Assembly (NCBI RefSeq): GCF_001730295.1
Contig: NZ_MIKA01000034.1
Span: forward strand, 151,782-215,781
Direction of reading: 5' to 3'
Length of the DNA stretch: 64,000 nucleotides
DNA from: Enterococcus plantarum
GTDB taxonomy: Bacteria > Bacillota > Bacilli > Lactobacillales > Enterococcaceae
A program made the position numbers and the translations under genes. Positions 1 through 8,910 of this stretch are shown in pieces. The notes below the pieces were generated by a model. The model did no database searches, was not told where the DNA came from, and saw only the letters and a list, made by a program, of their open reading frames with translations. Each line of letters opens with the position of its first letter. The stretch's first letter is position 1.

Positions 1-448
1 CATTGGGATTAGCGATGATTATGCCACCGTTTAATTGTATATAATCGTTGCAATTTACTTCAAAAGCATTATTCAGCGGTAATTCTTTAAATGGAATCTT
101 AAACAATTCAGCCCAAACTTTATAAAAACCGTAAGTGATATCTGGAAATAAAATAGGATCTGAACTACTAAAAAATGCAAGAAAACAAAAAGCTAACACT
201 TCATCAGAGCCATTACCGATTAAAAAATGATCAGGAGATAACCCGTGTTTACCCCCTAATACTGTTTTTAAAGCGAGATTATCAACGGAACTGTATCGTT
301 TTAGTTGCTCAGCATCAAAATGTTTCAAGACTGTAGCAACAGTGGGTGAGGGCGGATAGGGATTTTCATTGGTGTTCAATTTGATCATATCTGGATAATT
401 TGGTTGTTCTCCTGGAACGTACGGTGTGATATTTCTGATACCTTTCAT
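1..448 (-). CDS. hisC: HisC-like aminotransferase, N-terminal part (runs off the window)
   Basis: The first 149 residues are visible. They begin MKGIRNITPYVPGEQPN and carry KLNTNENPYPPSP, the N-terminal signature of histidinol-phosphate aminotransferases (class II, PLP-dependent), followed by a GNGSDEVL cofactor-region motif. The ATG at 448 has an AAAGGAG site seven bases upstream. The C-terminal half, including the PLP lysine, lies outside the window, so an intact gene cannot be confirmed. HisC enzymes make histidine and often also transaminate aromatic keto acids, so this could serve the Tyr/Phe pathway encoded further along. No other his gene is visible. Confidence 0.8.
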   Translation of the reverse strand, partial: MKGIRNITPYVPGEQPNYPDMIKLNTNENPYPPSPTVATVLKHFDAEQLKRYSSVDNLALKTVLGGKHGLSPDHFLIGNGSDEVLAFCFLAFFSSSDPILFPDITYGFYKVWAELFKIPFKELPLNNAFEVNCNDYIQLNGGIIIANPN

Positions 449-675
449 TTAATTCGCTCCTTTCATTTTCTTTAACTATAAAGAAGCAACATTAGTTTCG
501 CAAGTTTAATCTGTGAATTTGAAAAGAAAATACGGAGTTTTGAAATACAAATTTCATTTTACGGTAAATTATGCTATGATAATTCCATTAAGAAAGTACA
601 ATTAACACACGAACGTTTCGACTGATGTAAATTTGATTTGAAGGTCGAACCATTACGGTATGAGGAGATGGTTTC
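449..675. other. Divergent intergenic region between the two aminotransferases
   Basis: This 227-bp AT-rich gap separates two divergently transcribed aminotransferase genes. A TATGAT (575-580) could be the -10 box for the rightward gene, but the hexamer 17 bases upstream is poor. A short inverted repeat (TTCGAC near 616, GTCGAA near 644) lies just before the rightward ribosome site. I see no T-box and no clear operator. Confidence 0.35.
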
Positions 676-1842
676 ATGGATTTAACGAAAAGATTTAACA
701 AGCAAGTTTATAAAATTGCTGTTTCAACGATCAGACAATTTGACGAACAAGTAACAGATATTGAGGGCATCATAAAGCTAACGTTAGGTGAGCCGGATTT
801 TAATACCCCAGGACACGTAAAAACAGCAGCACATGATGCGATTGACAAAAATTTTTCGCATTATTCAGGTATGTCTGGGTTGATGGATGTTCGTGAAGCA
901 GCTACTTTTTTTATGAAAGAAAAATATGGTGTCAGCTATCAACCAGCGTCTGAAGTTTTAGTCACTGTAGGAGCAACAGAGGCTATTTCAGCAAGTTTAT
1001 TATCCATTTTGGAACCCGGGGATAAAGTCTTGATGCCAGCGCCAATCTATCCAGGCTATGAACCCGTAATCACGTTAGCACAAGCAGAACCAATTTATAT
1101 CGATACAACACCGAATGATTTTGTATTGACTCCTGAAATGATCGAAGGTGCAATGAAAGAACATGGAGATAAAGTCAAAGCAATTATTCTAAATTACCCA
1201 AGCAATCCGACTGGTGTAACGTATACTCGTGAAGAAGTCAAAGCCATCGCTGATGTATTGAAAAACTATCCAATTTTTGTGATCAGTGACGAAATATATA
1301 GTGAATTAACTTATGAAGATCAACATGTATCGATTGCTGAATTTATTCCAGACCAAACCATTTTAATTAATGGACTATCAAAATCACATGCGATGACGGG
1401 GTGGCGAATCGGATTTATTTTTGGACCGAAAATTTTGATTGCGCAAATCATCAAAGTCCACCAATATTTAGTCACAGCGGCTTCGACTATATCTCAAAAA
1501 GCTGCTGTCAGAGCATTGATTGAAGGAATGAATGATGCTGCAGTGATGAAAGAAGAATACCGTGAACGCCGAGATTTCGTTTATGAGCAAATGACCTCTT
1601 TTGGATTTGAAGTTGCCAGACCAAATGGTGCCTTCTATATTTTTGCTAAAATTCCTGCAGGATATCTACAAGATTCGATGAAATTCTGTGTAGATTTAGC
1701 TCAGCAACAAGCAATCGCCATCATTCCAGGGATTGCTTTTGGTCAAGAGGCTGAAGGGTATGTACGAATCAGCTATGCTGCTGATTTAGCTACCTTAAAA
1801 GAAGCAATGAAGCGAATTGGCAAGTATATCCAATCGAAGTGA
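676..1842 (+). CDS. Class I aminotransferase, PatA/AraT type
   Basis: A 388-residue fold-type I PLP aminotransferase. Visible motifs are TLGEPDFNTPGHV near the N-terminus, YPSNPTGV (substrate/cofactor binding), SDEIYSELTY and the Schiff-base motif NGLSKSHAMTGWRIGF near residue 235. Full length for the family. The ATG at 676 follows GAGGAGATGGTTTC. The closest families I can recall are Bacillus PatA (N-acetyl-L,L-diaminopimelate aminotransferase) and the lactic-acid-bacterial aromatic aminotransferase AraT, which share these motifs. With a complete Tyr/Phe operon in the same window, the AraT role (Phe/Tyr and their keto acids) is attractive, but sequence reading alone does not settle the substrate. 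It is a single gene, not in an operon with its divergent neighbour. Confidence 0.85.
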   Translation: MDLTKRFNKQVYKIAVSTIRQFDEQVTDIEGIIKLTLGEPDFNTPGHVKTAAHDAIDKNFSHYSGMSGLMDVREAATFFMKEKYGVSYQPASEVLVTVGATEAISASLLSILEPGDKVLMPAPIYPGYEPVITLAQAEPIYIDTTPNDFVLTPEMIEGAMKEHGDKVKAIILNYPSNPTGVTYTREEVKAIADVLKNYPIFVISDEIYSELTYEDQHVSIAEFIPDQTILINGLSKSHAMTGWRIGFIFGPKILIAQIIKVHQYLVTAASTISQKAAVRALIEGMNDAAVMKEEYRERRDFVYEQMTSFGFEVARPNGAFYIFAKIPAGYLQDSMKFCVDLAQQQAIAIIPGIAFGQEAEGYVRISYAADLATLKEAMKRIGKYIQSK

Positions 1843-1914
1843 TTGCATTTATTTTCGAGTGATCATTTAATCTAATCCCAATTTGAACGCTATAAAAATG
1901 AGGCAAACATAACC

Positions 1915-1941
1915 TTTACATTCCTTTACTCATTATTTACA
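1915..1941 (+). promoter_or_regulatory. Putative Pho box upstream of pstS
   Basis: Three direct repeats, TTTACA (1915-1920), TTTACT (1925-1930) and TTTACA (1936-1941), are spaced 10 and 11 bases apart, one helical turn each. This is the arrangement of Gram-positive PhoP sites (TT(A/C/T)A(C/T)A repeats about 11 bp apart). A TTGAAA at 1947-1952 continues the phase and could double as a -35 box. The phoP-phoR genes lie just downstream, which fits PhoP control of pstS. Binding is inferred. Confidence 0.6.
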
Positions 1942-2011
1942 GAACGTTGAAACAGAATTAATACTCTACTGTTAAACTAATCTTGTAACTAATTGAAAAG
2001 GGCGTGTAAAA

Positions 2012-2920
2012 ATGAAGAAACGTTTATTATCAACAATTGTTTTAAGTGTAGGACTTTTAATCGCAGGTTGTGGCAATCAAGGAGCTGCAACTGATGAGAG
2101 TAGTAATAAAGCTAAAGACAGCGGAAGTAATAGTAATCAACCGGTTAAAATTGTAGCAGTTGGCTCAACTGCCTTACAACCATTAGTAGATGCAGCAAAA
2201 GAGCAATTTGTTTCTGAGCATGCTAATTATACAATCTCTGTTCAGGGGGGAGGGAGCGGAACTGGACTTTCTCAAGTTGCTGACGGAGCTGTAACAATTG
2301 GAAACTCTGATGTTTTTGCCGAAGAAAAATCGGGAGTAGATGCTTCAAAACTCGTTGACCATCGTGTTGCTGTTGTCGGAATGGGACCAGTTGTTAACAA
2401 AGATGTAGGTGTTAAGAATATTAGTAAACAAGAATTAATTGATATATTTTCTGGGAAAACTAAAAATTGGAAAGATTTAGGCGGCAAAGACCAAGAAATT
2501 GCTGTTATCAATCGTCCAAGTGGTAGTGGTACGCGGGCAACGTTTGAAAAATGGGGTCTGGATGGTGCAAAAGCTGTTCAATCTCAAGAACAAGACTCTT
2601 CAGGTACGGTTCGTCAAATTGTGTCTCAAACACCTGGGGCAATCAGTTATCTTGCCTTCTCATATATGGACGAATCAACAGAGGCATTAAGCATTGATAA
2701 TGTAAAACCTACAGAAGAAAATGTTGCAGATAATTCTTGGAAAATTTGGTCTTACGAACATATGTATACAAAAGGCCAACCAGATGAGGATGTAAAAGCA
2801 TTTTTAGATTTCATGCTAACAGATGATGTTCAAGAAGGTGTAGTGAAAGAATTGGGCTACTTACCGATGACCATGATGAAAGTGGAAAGAGATGTAACAG
2901 GAACCATCACTACTAAATAA
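2012..2920 (+). CDS. pstS: Phosphate ABC transporter substrate-binding lipoprotein
   Basis: A 302-residue lipoprotein with a type II signal peptide and lipobox LLIAGC (Cys near residue 20), then a Ser/Asn-rich linker. The binding domain shows VGSTALQPLVDAA, SVQGGGSGTGLSQVADGAVTIGNSD and NRPSGSGTRATFEKW, all typical of PstS phosphate-binding loops. It would be anchored outside the membrane and hand phosphate to a PstCAB permease, but no pstC, pstA or pstB follows. The gene ends at a bidirectional terminator shared with the convergent phoP-phoR operon, so it is a stand-alone pstS. Three TTTAC(A/T) repeats upstream suggest PhoP control under phosphate limitation. Confidence 0.92.
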   Translation: MKKRLLSTIVLSVGLLIAGCGNQGAATDESSNKAKDSGSNSNQPVKIVAVGSTALQPLVDAAKEQFVSEHANYTISVQGGGSGTGLSQVADGAVTIGNSDVFAEEKSGVDASKLVDHRVAVVGMGPVVNKDVGVKNISKQELIDIFSGKTKNWKDLGGKDQEIAVINRPSGSGTRATFEKWGLDGAKAVQSQEQDSSGTVRQIVSQTPGAISYLAFSYMDESTEALSIDNVKPTEENVADNSWKIWSYEHMYTKGQPDEDVKAFLDFMLTDDVQEGVVKELGYLPMTMMKVERDVTGTITTK

Positions 2921-2940
2921 TTTTTTCTCCTTAAAGAATC

Positions 2941-2977
2941 AAAAAGAGGCAGGATGTGAAAACGTCTGCCTCTTTTT
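2941..2977. terminator. Bidirectional terminator between pstS and phoR
   Basis: A 12-bp stem, AAAAAGAGGCAG with CTGCCTCTTTTT, encloses a 13-nt loop and has A and T tracts on its two sides. It serves the convergent pstS and phoPR transcripts. Confidence 0.9.
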
Positions 2978-2984
2978 GATAAAA

Positions 2985-4742
2985 TCAGTTTTTAGGTAGT
3001 TTTACTATAAAAGTTGAGCCTAAGCCTAAATGACTATCGATCGTAACGGTTCCGCCTAATAATTCGGAATAATTATGCACGATTGATAAGCCTAAACCAG
3101 TTCCGCCAGAATGTCGACTTCTTGCTTTATCTACACGGTAAAAGCGTTCAAAAATTCGTTCTTGGTCTTTTAAGCTAATCCCGATTCCCGAATCCTTGAC
3201 CACAAAATAAAATGTTTCAGCGAAACCAAAATCAATTGTGATCGTTCCATTAGATTGAGAATATTGAATGGCATTTTCAATCAAATTTTTAACGATTGGA
3301 TAAAAAAGTTCATACTTTGTTGTATAGGTAATGGTTTCATCCCCAAGAATTTCAATTGATAAATTCTTTTCTGTGATAACTTTCCGGTAGGAACGCAGAA
3401 TTTCTGTGATGAAAGGGTGTACGGTAACATCTTGATCATCGTATGAAATAGTTCTGCCATCACGAGAAAGTTGTAAAATTTCCTGAATCAATTGTTGCAA
3501 ACGCAATGCGTCTTTTTGCATGATTTCTAAAAATTGCGTTAAGGTTTCAGGATCATCTTTTGCTCCATCTAATAAGGTTTCTGTAAAACCTAGCAAAGAA
3601 GTGACAGGTGTTTTTAACTCATGAGACACATTACTAACAAAATCTTTCTGGATTTTTTCCAATTGCCTAACACGGGTTAAATCATACGCTATTCCAAGAA
3701 CTTGGTAATCATTTCCATCTTCTTCTATAAAACGTAAAGTCATGTCTAAAATCGTTTCATTCAATGTGTCAGTTAGTTTGATTTCTTGGTGTATTGAACT
3801 TTTTTCTGTGATAACTTGATGAATCAAGTGGATTAGGGCAGGTTCTTTAATGACGTCAAAGTAATCTTTACCAGAATCATTTTCATCAATCATTAAAATT
3901 TCAGTCATTTTAGGGTTGATCAATTGAAGCTTCCCATCAATATCAATAATGAAGACGCCAATCATCAGCTCATCTAATAATGCGTGGAATTGTTCGTCAG
4001 TTGATGTATAAGCTAGATACGTTTGACTCATTTGTTGGCTCAAGAGGTTAACAGTTTGATACAGTTCATTCCATTCCGGAGAATCTTGGATAATTGAACG
4101 AGCTTCGTCTGGGTATTTTACAATTTTTTTCAAAACGGGTAAAACCGTCACCAACGGTTCATTTTTCTGGCGAAGTAATAAAAAGACAAATGCGGTAATA
4201 ACAAAAAATAAAAGGCCTAACGTAATTAGAATATAACGTCGAAATGATTGTATGCTATTTGAAAACTGTGCTGTTTCTTCTGACATACGAATAATTCCGA
4301 TTAGTTCGCCATTTTTTTTAACTGGTAAAGCAAGATAAAGCAATTGTTGCTTTAACGTAGTACTTTTTCTTAAAGCAGAACCAAAATCAGCGCCAGACAA
4401 AACTGCTTTGATTTCAGGTCGGCTACTTCTTGATTGGTGAAGTGCCGAATCGATACTGTCGAAAAAAATCTCGCCTTTAGCATTCATGAGGGTCAAACGT
4501 TCGTTTTTATCAGTTGAATAGTGTTTAATCAACGTTTTTTCTTGTTCTGAAAACTGTTGCGTTAAAAATAAATCTGGGGAAAGTTGATCAAGAATCAACG
4601 TGCCTTTTTTTTGCAAATATTCTTCCTGTTGGGACAATAATTCCCTTTTGAAAAAGTAGTTTGTCAAAAGAATACTGCCCACAAATAAGGCCAGCATCAT
4701 AATTCCAACTATCCAATATTCAATTCGCTGACGTTTTTTCAT
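2985..4742 (-). CDS. phoR: Phosphate-regulon sensor histidine kinase PhoR
   Basis: A 585-residue membrane sensor kinase. A transmembrane segment near residues 12-31 and another near 165-190 bracket an extracytoplasmic sensing domain. A PAS-like region follows (LLDELMIGVFIIDIDGKLQLINPKM, about 255-280). The HisKA box FVSNVSHELKTPVTSL (near 370) carries the phospho-accepting His. The HATPase has N, G1 and G2 boxes (NLIENAIQYS, DSGIGIS, GGTGLGLSIV). Domain order and length match Gram-positive PhoR/PnpS. Its start overlaps the end of phoP by four bases (ATGA), so the two are co-translated. It would phosphorylate PhoP when phosphate is scarce, and the adjacent pstS supports that choice over the related WalK. 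Confidence 0.85.
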   Translation of the reverse strand: MKKRQRIEYWIVGIMMLALFVGSILLTNYFFKRELLSQQEEYLQKKGTLILDQLSPDLFLTQQFSEQEKTLIKHYSTDKNERLTLMNAKGEIFFDSIDSALHQSRSSRPEIKAVLSGADFGSALRKSTTLKQQLLYLALPVKKNGELIGIIRMSEETAQFSNSIQSFRRYILITLGLLFFVITAFVFLLLRQKNEPLVTVLPVLKKIVKYPDEARSIIQDSPEWNELYQTVNLLSQQMSQTYLAYTSTDEQFHALLDELMIGVFIIDIDGKLQLINPKMTEILMIDENDSGKDYFDVIKEPALIHLIHQVITEKSSIHQEIKLTDTLNETILDMTLRFIEEDGNDYQVLGIAYDLTRVRQLEKIQKDFVSNVSHELKTPVTSLLGFTETLLDGAKDDPETLTQFLEIMQKDALRLQQLIQEILQLSRDGRTISYDDQDVTVHPFITEILRSYRKVITEKNLSIEILGDETITYTTKYELFYPIVKNLIENAIQYSQSNGTITIDFGFAETFYFVVKDSGIGISLKDQERIFERFYRVDKARSRHSGGTGLGLSIVHNYSELLGGTVTIDSHLGLGSTFIVKLPKN

Positions 4743-5452
4743 TTTTTAGGCTCCTGAAAGCGATAGCCAAATCCTCTAACTGTGACTAAATAAGCAGGGC
4801 GTTTTGGGTCAATTTCAATTTTATCTCTTAGATGACTGACATGAACATCTACAATGCGACTTTGACCTGCAAAATCATAATTCCAAATGCGGTCTAACAA
4901 CGTATCACGATCAATGACACGATCTTTACGCTTGACGAAGTAGACAAGCAATTCAAATTCTTTCGGTGTTAACTCGATTTTCTTGCCGCGAACACTCACT
5001 TCATAATTTTGCTCATCGATACTAATTTCACCTAATACCAACGGGGCTTTAGTCGTTTCATTAAATTCTTCTGTTTTATTTGCTGTGGGTTTTAGACGAC
5101 GGAAGATTGCTTTCATTCTTGCCAAAACTTCTCTAGGACTGAAAGGTTTTGTTAAATAATCATCGGCACCAATCTCCAATCCGATGATTTTATCAACTTG
5201 ATCATCTTTAGCGGTCAAGATCAAAATGGGCGTGTCAATTTTTTCCCTACGTAGTGATTTTGTGATTTCTAAGCCATCCATGTTCGGCAGCATAACATCT
5301 AGAATGATAAAATCAAATTGATTGGACAAGGCTAACTCATAACCGACTGCTCCATCTTCTGCTGATATTACTTCATAGCCGTCTTTTTCTAAGTTAAATG
5401 TTAACAGCGTTACGATCGACGGCTCATCGTCAACAACGAGTATTTTCTTCAT
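4739..5452 (-). CDS. phoP: Phosphate-regulon response regulator PhoP (OmpR family)
   Basis: A 237-residue OmpR/PhoB-type regulator. The receiver domain keeps every key residue: the acidic pair in VVDDE, the phospho-acceptor Asp in IILDVMLPNMDG (about 52), the Thr in ILTAKDD and the Lys in LTKPFSP. A linker leads to a winged-helix DNA-binding domain (LTPKEFELLVYF, and VDVHVSHLRDKI near 200). It is the first gene of phoP-phoR, with a four-base overlap into the kinase. The likely target in this window is pstS, which has phased TTTACA repeats upstream. Confidence 0.88.
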   Translation of the reverse strand: MKKILVVDDEPSIVTLLTFNLEKDGYEVISAEDGAVGYELALSNQFDFIILDVMLPNMDGLEITKSLRREKIDTPILILTAKDDQVDKIIGLEIGADDYLTKPFSPREVLARMKAIFRRLKPTANKTEEFNETTKAPLVLGEISIDEQNYEVSVRGKKIELTPKEFELLVYFVKRKDRVIDRDTLLDRIWNYDFAGQSRIVDVHVSHLRDKIEIDPKRPAYLVTVRGFGYRFQEPKK

Positions 5453-5542
5453 CTATTGAGCTCCTTTAAATACGAAATAAACACAAGGTTATTTTATCAT
5501 AGATTCCGAGCTATCAAAAACTTTATGGAATGTTTCTAAAAC

Positions 5543-5571
5543 TACTTTCAAAGCTAAAGAAATGGTATAAT
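5543..5571 (+). promoter_or_regulatory. Extended -10 promoter for the DUF523 gene
   Basis: A consensus TATAAT (5566-5571) preceded by TGG forms an extended -10 element 26 bases before the DUF523 start codon. The -35 hexamer 17 bases upstream (TACTTT) is weak, which is common for extended -10 promoters. Confidence 0.6.
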
Positions 5572-5597
5572 AGTAAAGATTGAAATGAGGGAAGCAA

Positions 5598-6065
5598 ATG
5601 ATAGGAATTAGCGCATGTCTTGGAGGGGTTTGCTGTCGCTATGATGGTCAAGCCAAAGAAATTACTGCCTTGAAAAAATTAGTAGAGAACGGTCAAGCCG
5701 TACTTGTTTGTCCAGAAGTATTAGGTGGTTTACCAATTCCTCGAGAACCTGCTGAAATCAGAGGTGGGGACGGATTTGAAGTATGGAATGGTGATGCGAA
5801 AGTCCTTACGAATACTGGGGAAGATGTGACTGCTCTATTCAAACAAGGAGCCATCACAGCCTATCAAAAGTTAGTTGAACAGAAAATCACCACGATTATT
5901 TTAAAAGAAAATAGTCCGTCTTGTGGAAGTAAAAGCATTTATGATGGGACATTTTCTGGCAATCATCGTAATGGTTCTGGCGTTGCAACCGCCTATTTTA
6001 TTGATAGAGGGCTGATTGTTGTTTCAGAAAACGAATGGGAAACCGCGATTGATCGTGTCAAATAA
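5598..6065 (+). CDS. DUF523 family protein (YbbK-like)
   Basis: A 155-residue cytosolic protein of the DUF523 family, full length. The N-terminus has ISACLGGVCCRYDG with three cysteines, and the middle has VCPEVLGGLPIPREPAEI. Near residue 113 is KENSPSCGSKSIYDG, a Ser-Cys-Gly-Ser motif. These clustered cysteines suggest a metal or sulfur-chemistry role. The family has no firmly established function known to me. The ATG follows GAGGGAAGCAA. It is monocistronic, divergent from phoP, and followed by an AAAATAAT...ATTATTTT hairpin (about 6082-6106) that may be a terminator. Confidence 0.8.
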   Translation: MIGISACLGGVCCRYDGQAKEITALKKLVENGQAVLVCPEVLGGLPIPREPAEIRGGDGFEVWNGDAKVLTNTGEDVTALFKQGAITAYQKLVEQKITTIILKENSPSCGSKSIYDGTFSGNHRNGSGVATAYFIDRGLIVVSENEWETAIDRVK

Positions 6066-6231
6066 GTTCCTGTGACTACCTAAAAATAATGTTCTAAAAT
6101 TATTTTAACTGTTTAGTAGTAAAAAATAATGGAAGAACGCATTTTTATTAAAAGACCTTTGTGCAATTATCACCGTTATTTGGGACGATTGAGCGATTCT
6201 TAAAAAAAACTCGAAAATCAAAGAAGAACTA

Positions 6232-6260
6232 TTGACTAATCACCCTTAAATCGGTAATCT
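6232..6260 (+). promoter_or_regulatory. Sigma-A promoter for ylxM-ffh
   Basis: TTGACT (6232-6237) and TAATCT (6255-6260) are separated by exactly 17 bases, placed 30 bases before the ylxM start. Each hexamer is one or two changes from consensus. Confidence 0.7.
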
Positions 6261-6289
6261 AAAAGGGATTGAAGATAGGAGCAACAACT

Positions 6290-6628
6290 ATGGAAATTGA
6301 AAAGACCAATCGAATGAATGCGTTGTTTGAATTTTACTCCACTTTGTTGACAGAAAAACAAATGAATTATATGGAGATGTATTATGCGGATGATTTCTCA
6401 TTAGGCGAGATTGCTGAAGAATATGATATTAGCCGTCAAGCCGTTTACGACAATATAAAACGGACAGAAAAGATTTTAGAAGAATATGAAAAAAAGCTTC
6501 ATTTATTTTCTGACTATATCGTACGTGGGGAATTACTTGAGACACTTAAACGTTACGTGAACGAAACCTATCCGAAAGACACAGCAATCATACAGTATAT
6601 AGAACAAATACAAGAAGTAGAGGAATGA
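6290..6628 (+). CDS. ylxM: YlxM/UPF0122 family HTH protein, SRP operon
   Basis: A 112-residue protein with a sigma-70 region-4-like helix-turn-helix ([21 protein letters not shown], about 30-50). YlxM is the usual partner of ffh in Firmicutes and is thought to modulate the signal recognition particle. I chose the ATG at 6290 because AGGAG lies nine bases upstream. An in-frame TTG at 6269 would add seven residues but has no properly placed ribosome site. The gene ends four bases before ffh, so the two form an operon under a clear promoter. Confidence 0.88.
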   Translation: MEIEKTNRMNALFEFYSTLLTEKQMNYMEMYYADDFSLGEIAEEYDISRQAVYDNIKRTEKILEEYEKKLHLFSDYIVRGELLETLKRYVNETYPKDTAIIQYIEQIQEVEE

Positions 6629-6632
6629 GATT

Positions 6633-8051
6633 ATGGCTTTTGAAAGTTTAACAGACCGCCTGCAACAGGCAATGAGCAAATTACGTCGTAAAGGAAAAGT
6701 ATCTGAAGCTGACGTAAAAGAAATGATGAGAGAGATTCGTTTGGCTCTCTTAGAAGCCGATGTCAATTTACAAGTTGTCAAAGACTTTACAAAAAGAGTT
6801 CGTGACCGAGCAGTTGGTGTGGAAGTTCTTGAAAGTTTGTCGCCAGCCCAACAAATCGTTAAAATCGTCGATGAAGAATTAACCGCGACATTAGGAACTG
6901 AGACAGTTGGCTTAAATAAGTCAGAGCGTATTCCGACTGTTATCATGATGGTTGGGTTACAAGGGGCTGGTAAAACCACTTTTGGCGGTAAATTAGCGAA
7001 TCATTTGATTAAGACTGAAAATGCACGGCCATTAATGATTGCAGCTGACGTTTATCGTCCAGCGGCGATCGACCAATTAAAAGTATTAGGTCAACAATTA
7101 GACGTACCAGTTTTCGATATGGGGACTGAGACAAGTCCTGTTGAAATCGTTCGTCAAGGGATGGCATTAGCTAAAGAAAAGAAAAATGATTATGTTTTGA
7201 TTGATACGGCAGGTCGTCTGCACGTCGATGAAGCATTGATGGATGAGCTAAAACAAATCAAAGAAGTAGCGCAACCAGATGACATTTTGCTTGTTGTTGA
7301 TGCAATGACCGGGCAAGATGCAGTGAATGTTGCGGATAGCTTTAATCAACAATTGGGAATAACGGGTGTAGTAATCACCAAACTTGATGGAGACACACGC
7401 GGAGGTGCGGCACTTTCTATTCGTTCTGTCACTGGCGCACCGATCAAATTTATCGGTTCTGGTGAAAAACTAACTGATTTAGAAATTTTCCATCCAGATC
7501 GTATGTCTAGCCGTATTTTAGGTATGGGAGATATGCTGACACTGATTGAAAAAGCCCAACAAGATTATGATGAGAAAAAAGCTGAAGAATTAGCCACAAA
7601 AATGAAAGAAAACAGCTTTGACTTTAATGATTTTATCGAACAGCTCGATCAAGTAATGGGTATGGGTCCAATCGAGGACTTACTAAAAATGATTCCAGGT
7701 ATGAATAATATGCCTGGGTTAGAAAATGTCAAAGTCGATCCCAAAGATGTGGCTCGTAAAAAAGCAATGGTGCTTTCTATGACGCCAGCCGAACGTGAGA
7801 ATCCAGACCTATTGAATCCGAGCCGTCGTCGCAGAATTGCAGCTGGTTCAGGAAATAATGTCGTTGAAGTCAATCGGATGATCAAACAATTCAAAGAATC
7901 CAAAAAAATGATGCAACAAATGTCCAAAGGAAATATGGATATTCCAGGCATGGATCAAATGCTTGGTGGTGGTATCAAGGGCAAACTAGGTAAAATGGCC
8001 ATGAATCGCATGGTGAAAAAAAACAAGAAGAAGAAAAAGAAGAAAAAATAA
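6633..8051 (+). CDS. ffh: Signal recognition particle protein Ffh (SRP54)
   Basis: A 472-residue SRP GTPase. The N domain (about 1-90) is helical. The G domain has the P-loop GLQGAGKTT (near 108), DTAGR (near 190) and TKLDGD (near 248). The Met-rich M domain (about 330-440: MGMGPIEDLLKMIPGMNNMPG, and repeated MM/MQQM) binds signal peptides and 4.5S RNA. The C-terminus is a run of lysines and asparagines, longer than in many homologues. The ribosome-nascent-chain complex is delivered to FtsY and SecYEG. It is the second gene of the ylxM-ffh operon and is followed by a strong terminator. Confidence 0.97.
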   Translation: MAFESLTDRLQQAMSKLRRKGKVSEADVKEMMREIRLALLEADVNLQVVKDFTKRVRDRAVGVEVLESLSPAQQIVKIVDEELTATLGTETVGLNKSERIPTVIMMVGLQGAGKTTFGGKLANHLIKTENARPLMIAADVYRPAAIDQLKVLGQQLDVPVFDMGTETSPVEIVRQGMALAKEKKNDYVLIDTAGRLHVDEALMDELKQIKEVAQPDDILLVVDAMTGQDAVNVADSFNQQLGITGVVITKLDGDTRGGAALSIRSVTGAPIKFIGSGEKLTDLEIFHPDRMSSRILGMGDMLTLIEKAQQDYDEKKAEELATKMKENSFDFNDFIEQLDQVMGMGPIEDLLKMIPGMNNMPGLENVKVDPKDVARKKAMVLSMTPAERENPDLLNPSRRRRIAAGSGNNVVEVNRMIKQFKESKKMMQQMSKGNMDIPGMDQMLGGGIKGKLGKMAMNRMVKKNKKKKKKKK

Positions 8052-8052
8052 A

Positions 8053-8093
8053 AAAAGAGCTGACTCAGGTTGACGACCTGAGTCAGTTCTTTT
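8053..8093 (+). terminator. Terminator of ylxM-ffh
   Basis: A stem of about 17 bp, AAAAGAGCTGACTCAGG with CCTGAGTCAGTTCTTTT, around a 7-nt loop. It begins directly after the ffh stop codon and faces the end of the leftward FMN reductase gene. Confidence 0.9.
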
Positions 8094-8108
8094 AGCTAAA
8101 TCGCTAGT

Positions 8109-8660
8109 TTAACTATTCTTCTCTAAAAAAACAAGATAAGCATCAACAATCGTTTTGAAAAAACTCATAGTATTTTCAGCAATAGTTCCATCTTCATTAA
8201 TTAGATTTACCACATTGCCGATATAAGCTTCTGGCTGTTGCAATGTAGGGACATTTAGGAAAACAAGTGATTGACGTAAATGATGATTTGCACCGAAAGC
8301 ACTTAATGCACCTGGGGAAACACTAACAACTAAACCAGGTTTACCATCCCAAACACTTTGGCCGTAAGGACGTGAACCAACATCTAAAGCATTTTTTAAA
8401 ACGCCTGGAACAGAGCGATTGTATTCGGGTATGATGAAAACAAGACCAGACAATGACTTTACTTCTTCTCTAAATTTCGTCCAAGCAGCAGGAGGCGTAC
8501 GTTCATCATCAAAATCTTGATTATACATTTCTAATTCATGCAAATCGACAAAAACAGGTTCATATTCTTTTGGGAACAAACTTGAAAGTGCATGTGCAAT
8601 TATTTTACTATAAGAATCTTTTCTCAAACTTCCGACAAAAAAACCAATTTTTTTCTTCAT
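8109..8660 (-). CDS. NAD(P)H-dependent FMN reductase
   Basis: A 183-residue flavodoxin-fold reductase. It opens with KIGFFVGSLRKDSYSK, whose Gly-Ser-Leu-Arg motif binds the FMN phosphate, and has IIPEYNRSVPGVLKNALD near 75-92, the second FMN-contacting loop of the family. These enzymes reduce quinones, azo compounds or chromate with NAD(P)H; the physiological substrate is unknown. I chose the ATG at 8660 because GGAGG lies eight bases upstream; the ATG at 8675 overlaps that ribosome site. Monocistronic, with no obvious operator. Confidence 0.85.
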   Translation of the reverse strand: MKKKIGFFVGSLRKDSYSKIIAHALSSLFPKEYEPVFVDLHELEMYNQDFDDERTPPAAWTKFREEVKSLSGLVFIIPEYNRSVPGVLKNALDVGSRPYGQSVWDGKPGLVVSVSPGALSAFGANHHLRQSLVFLNVPTLQQPEAYIGNVVNLINEDGTIAENTMSFFKTIVDAYLVFLEKNS

Positions 8661-8842
8661 AAAATAGTCCTCCATTCATTGAATAACATTGTTTATTTTA
8701 TTTTAATTCGAAAAAGGTAGTTTTGCAAGAAATCACTATTTAATCATCAACACGTTGTATGCAATCATTATTCATTACTAGCTACTAAGAGTGTCAATAA
8801 TAAGCGGTTTAAAGCTTTTTTAAAGGTGTCAAGAAAAAACTC

Positions 8843-8871
8843 TTTACAGCTTGCTGAAAATCTGGTAAACT
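8843..8871 (+). promoter_or_regulatory. Promoter of rpsP-khpA
   Basis: TTTACA (8843-8848) and TAAACT (8866-8871) with a 17-base spacer lie 39 bases before rpsP. Confidence 0.65.
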
Positions 8872-8910
8872 AACATTTGTGATTAAGTTAATGGAGGTGT
8901 AATATATAAA

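Noticed and set aside
606..660. LexA-like or T-box element upstream of the aminotransferase
   Set aside because: The CGAAC and GTTTCG halves are adjacent, not four bases apart, and the T-box AGGGTGG core is absent.
6269..6289. TTG 6269 as the start of ylxM
   Set aside because: No correctly spaced ribosome site, while AGGAG lies nine bases before ATG 6290.
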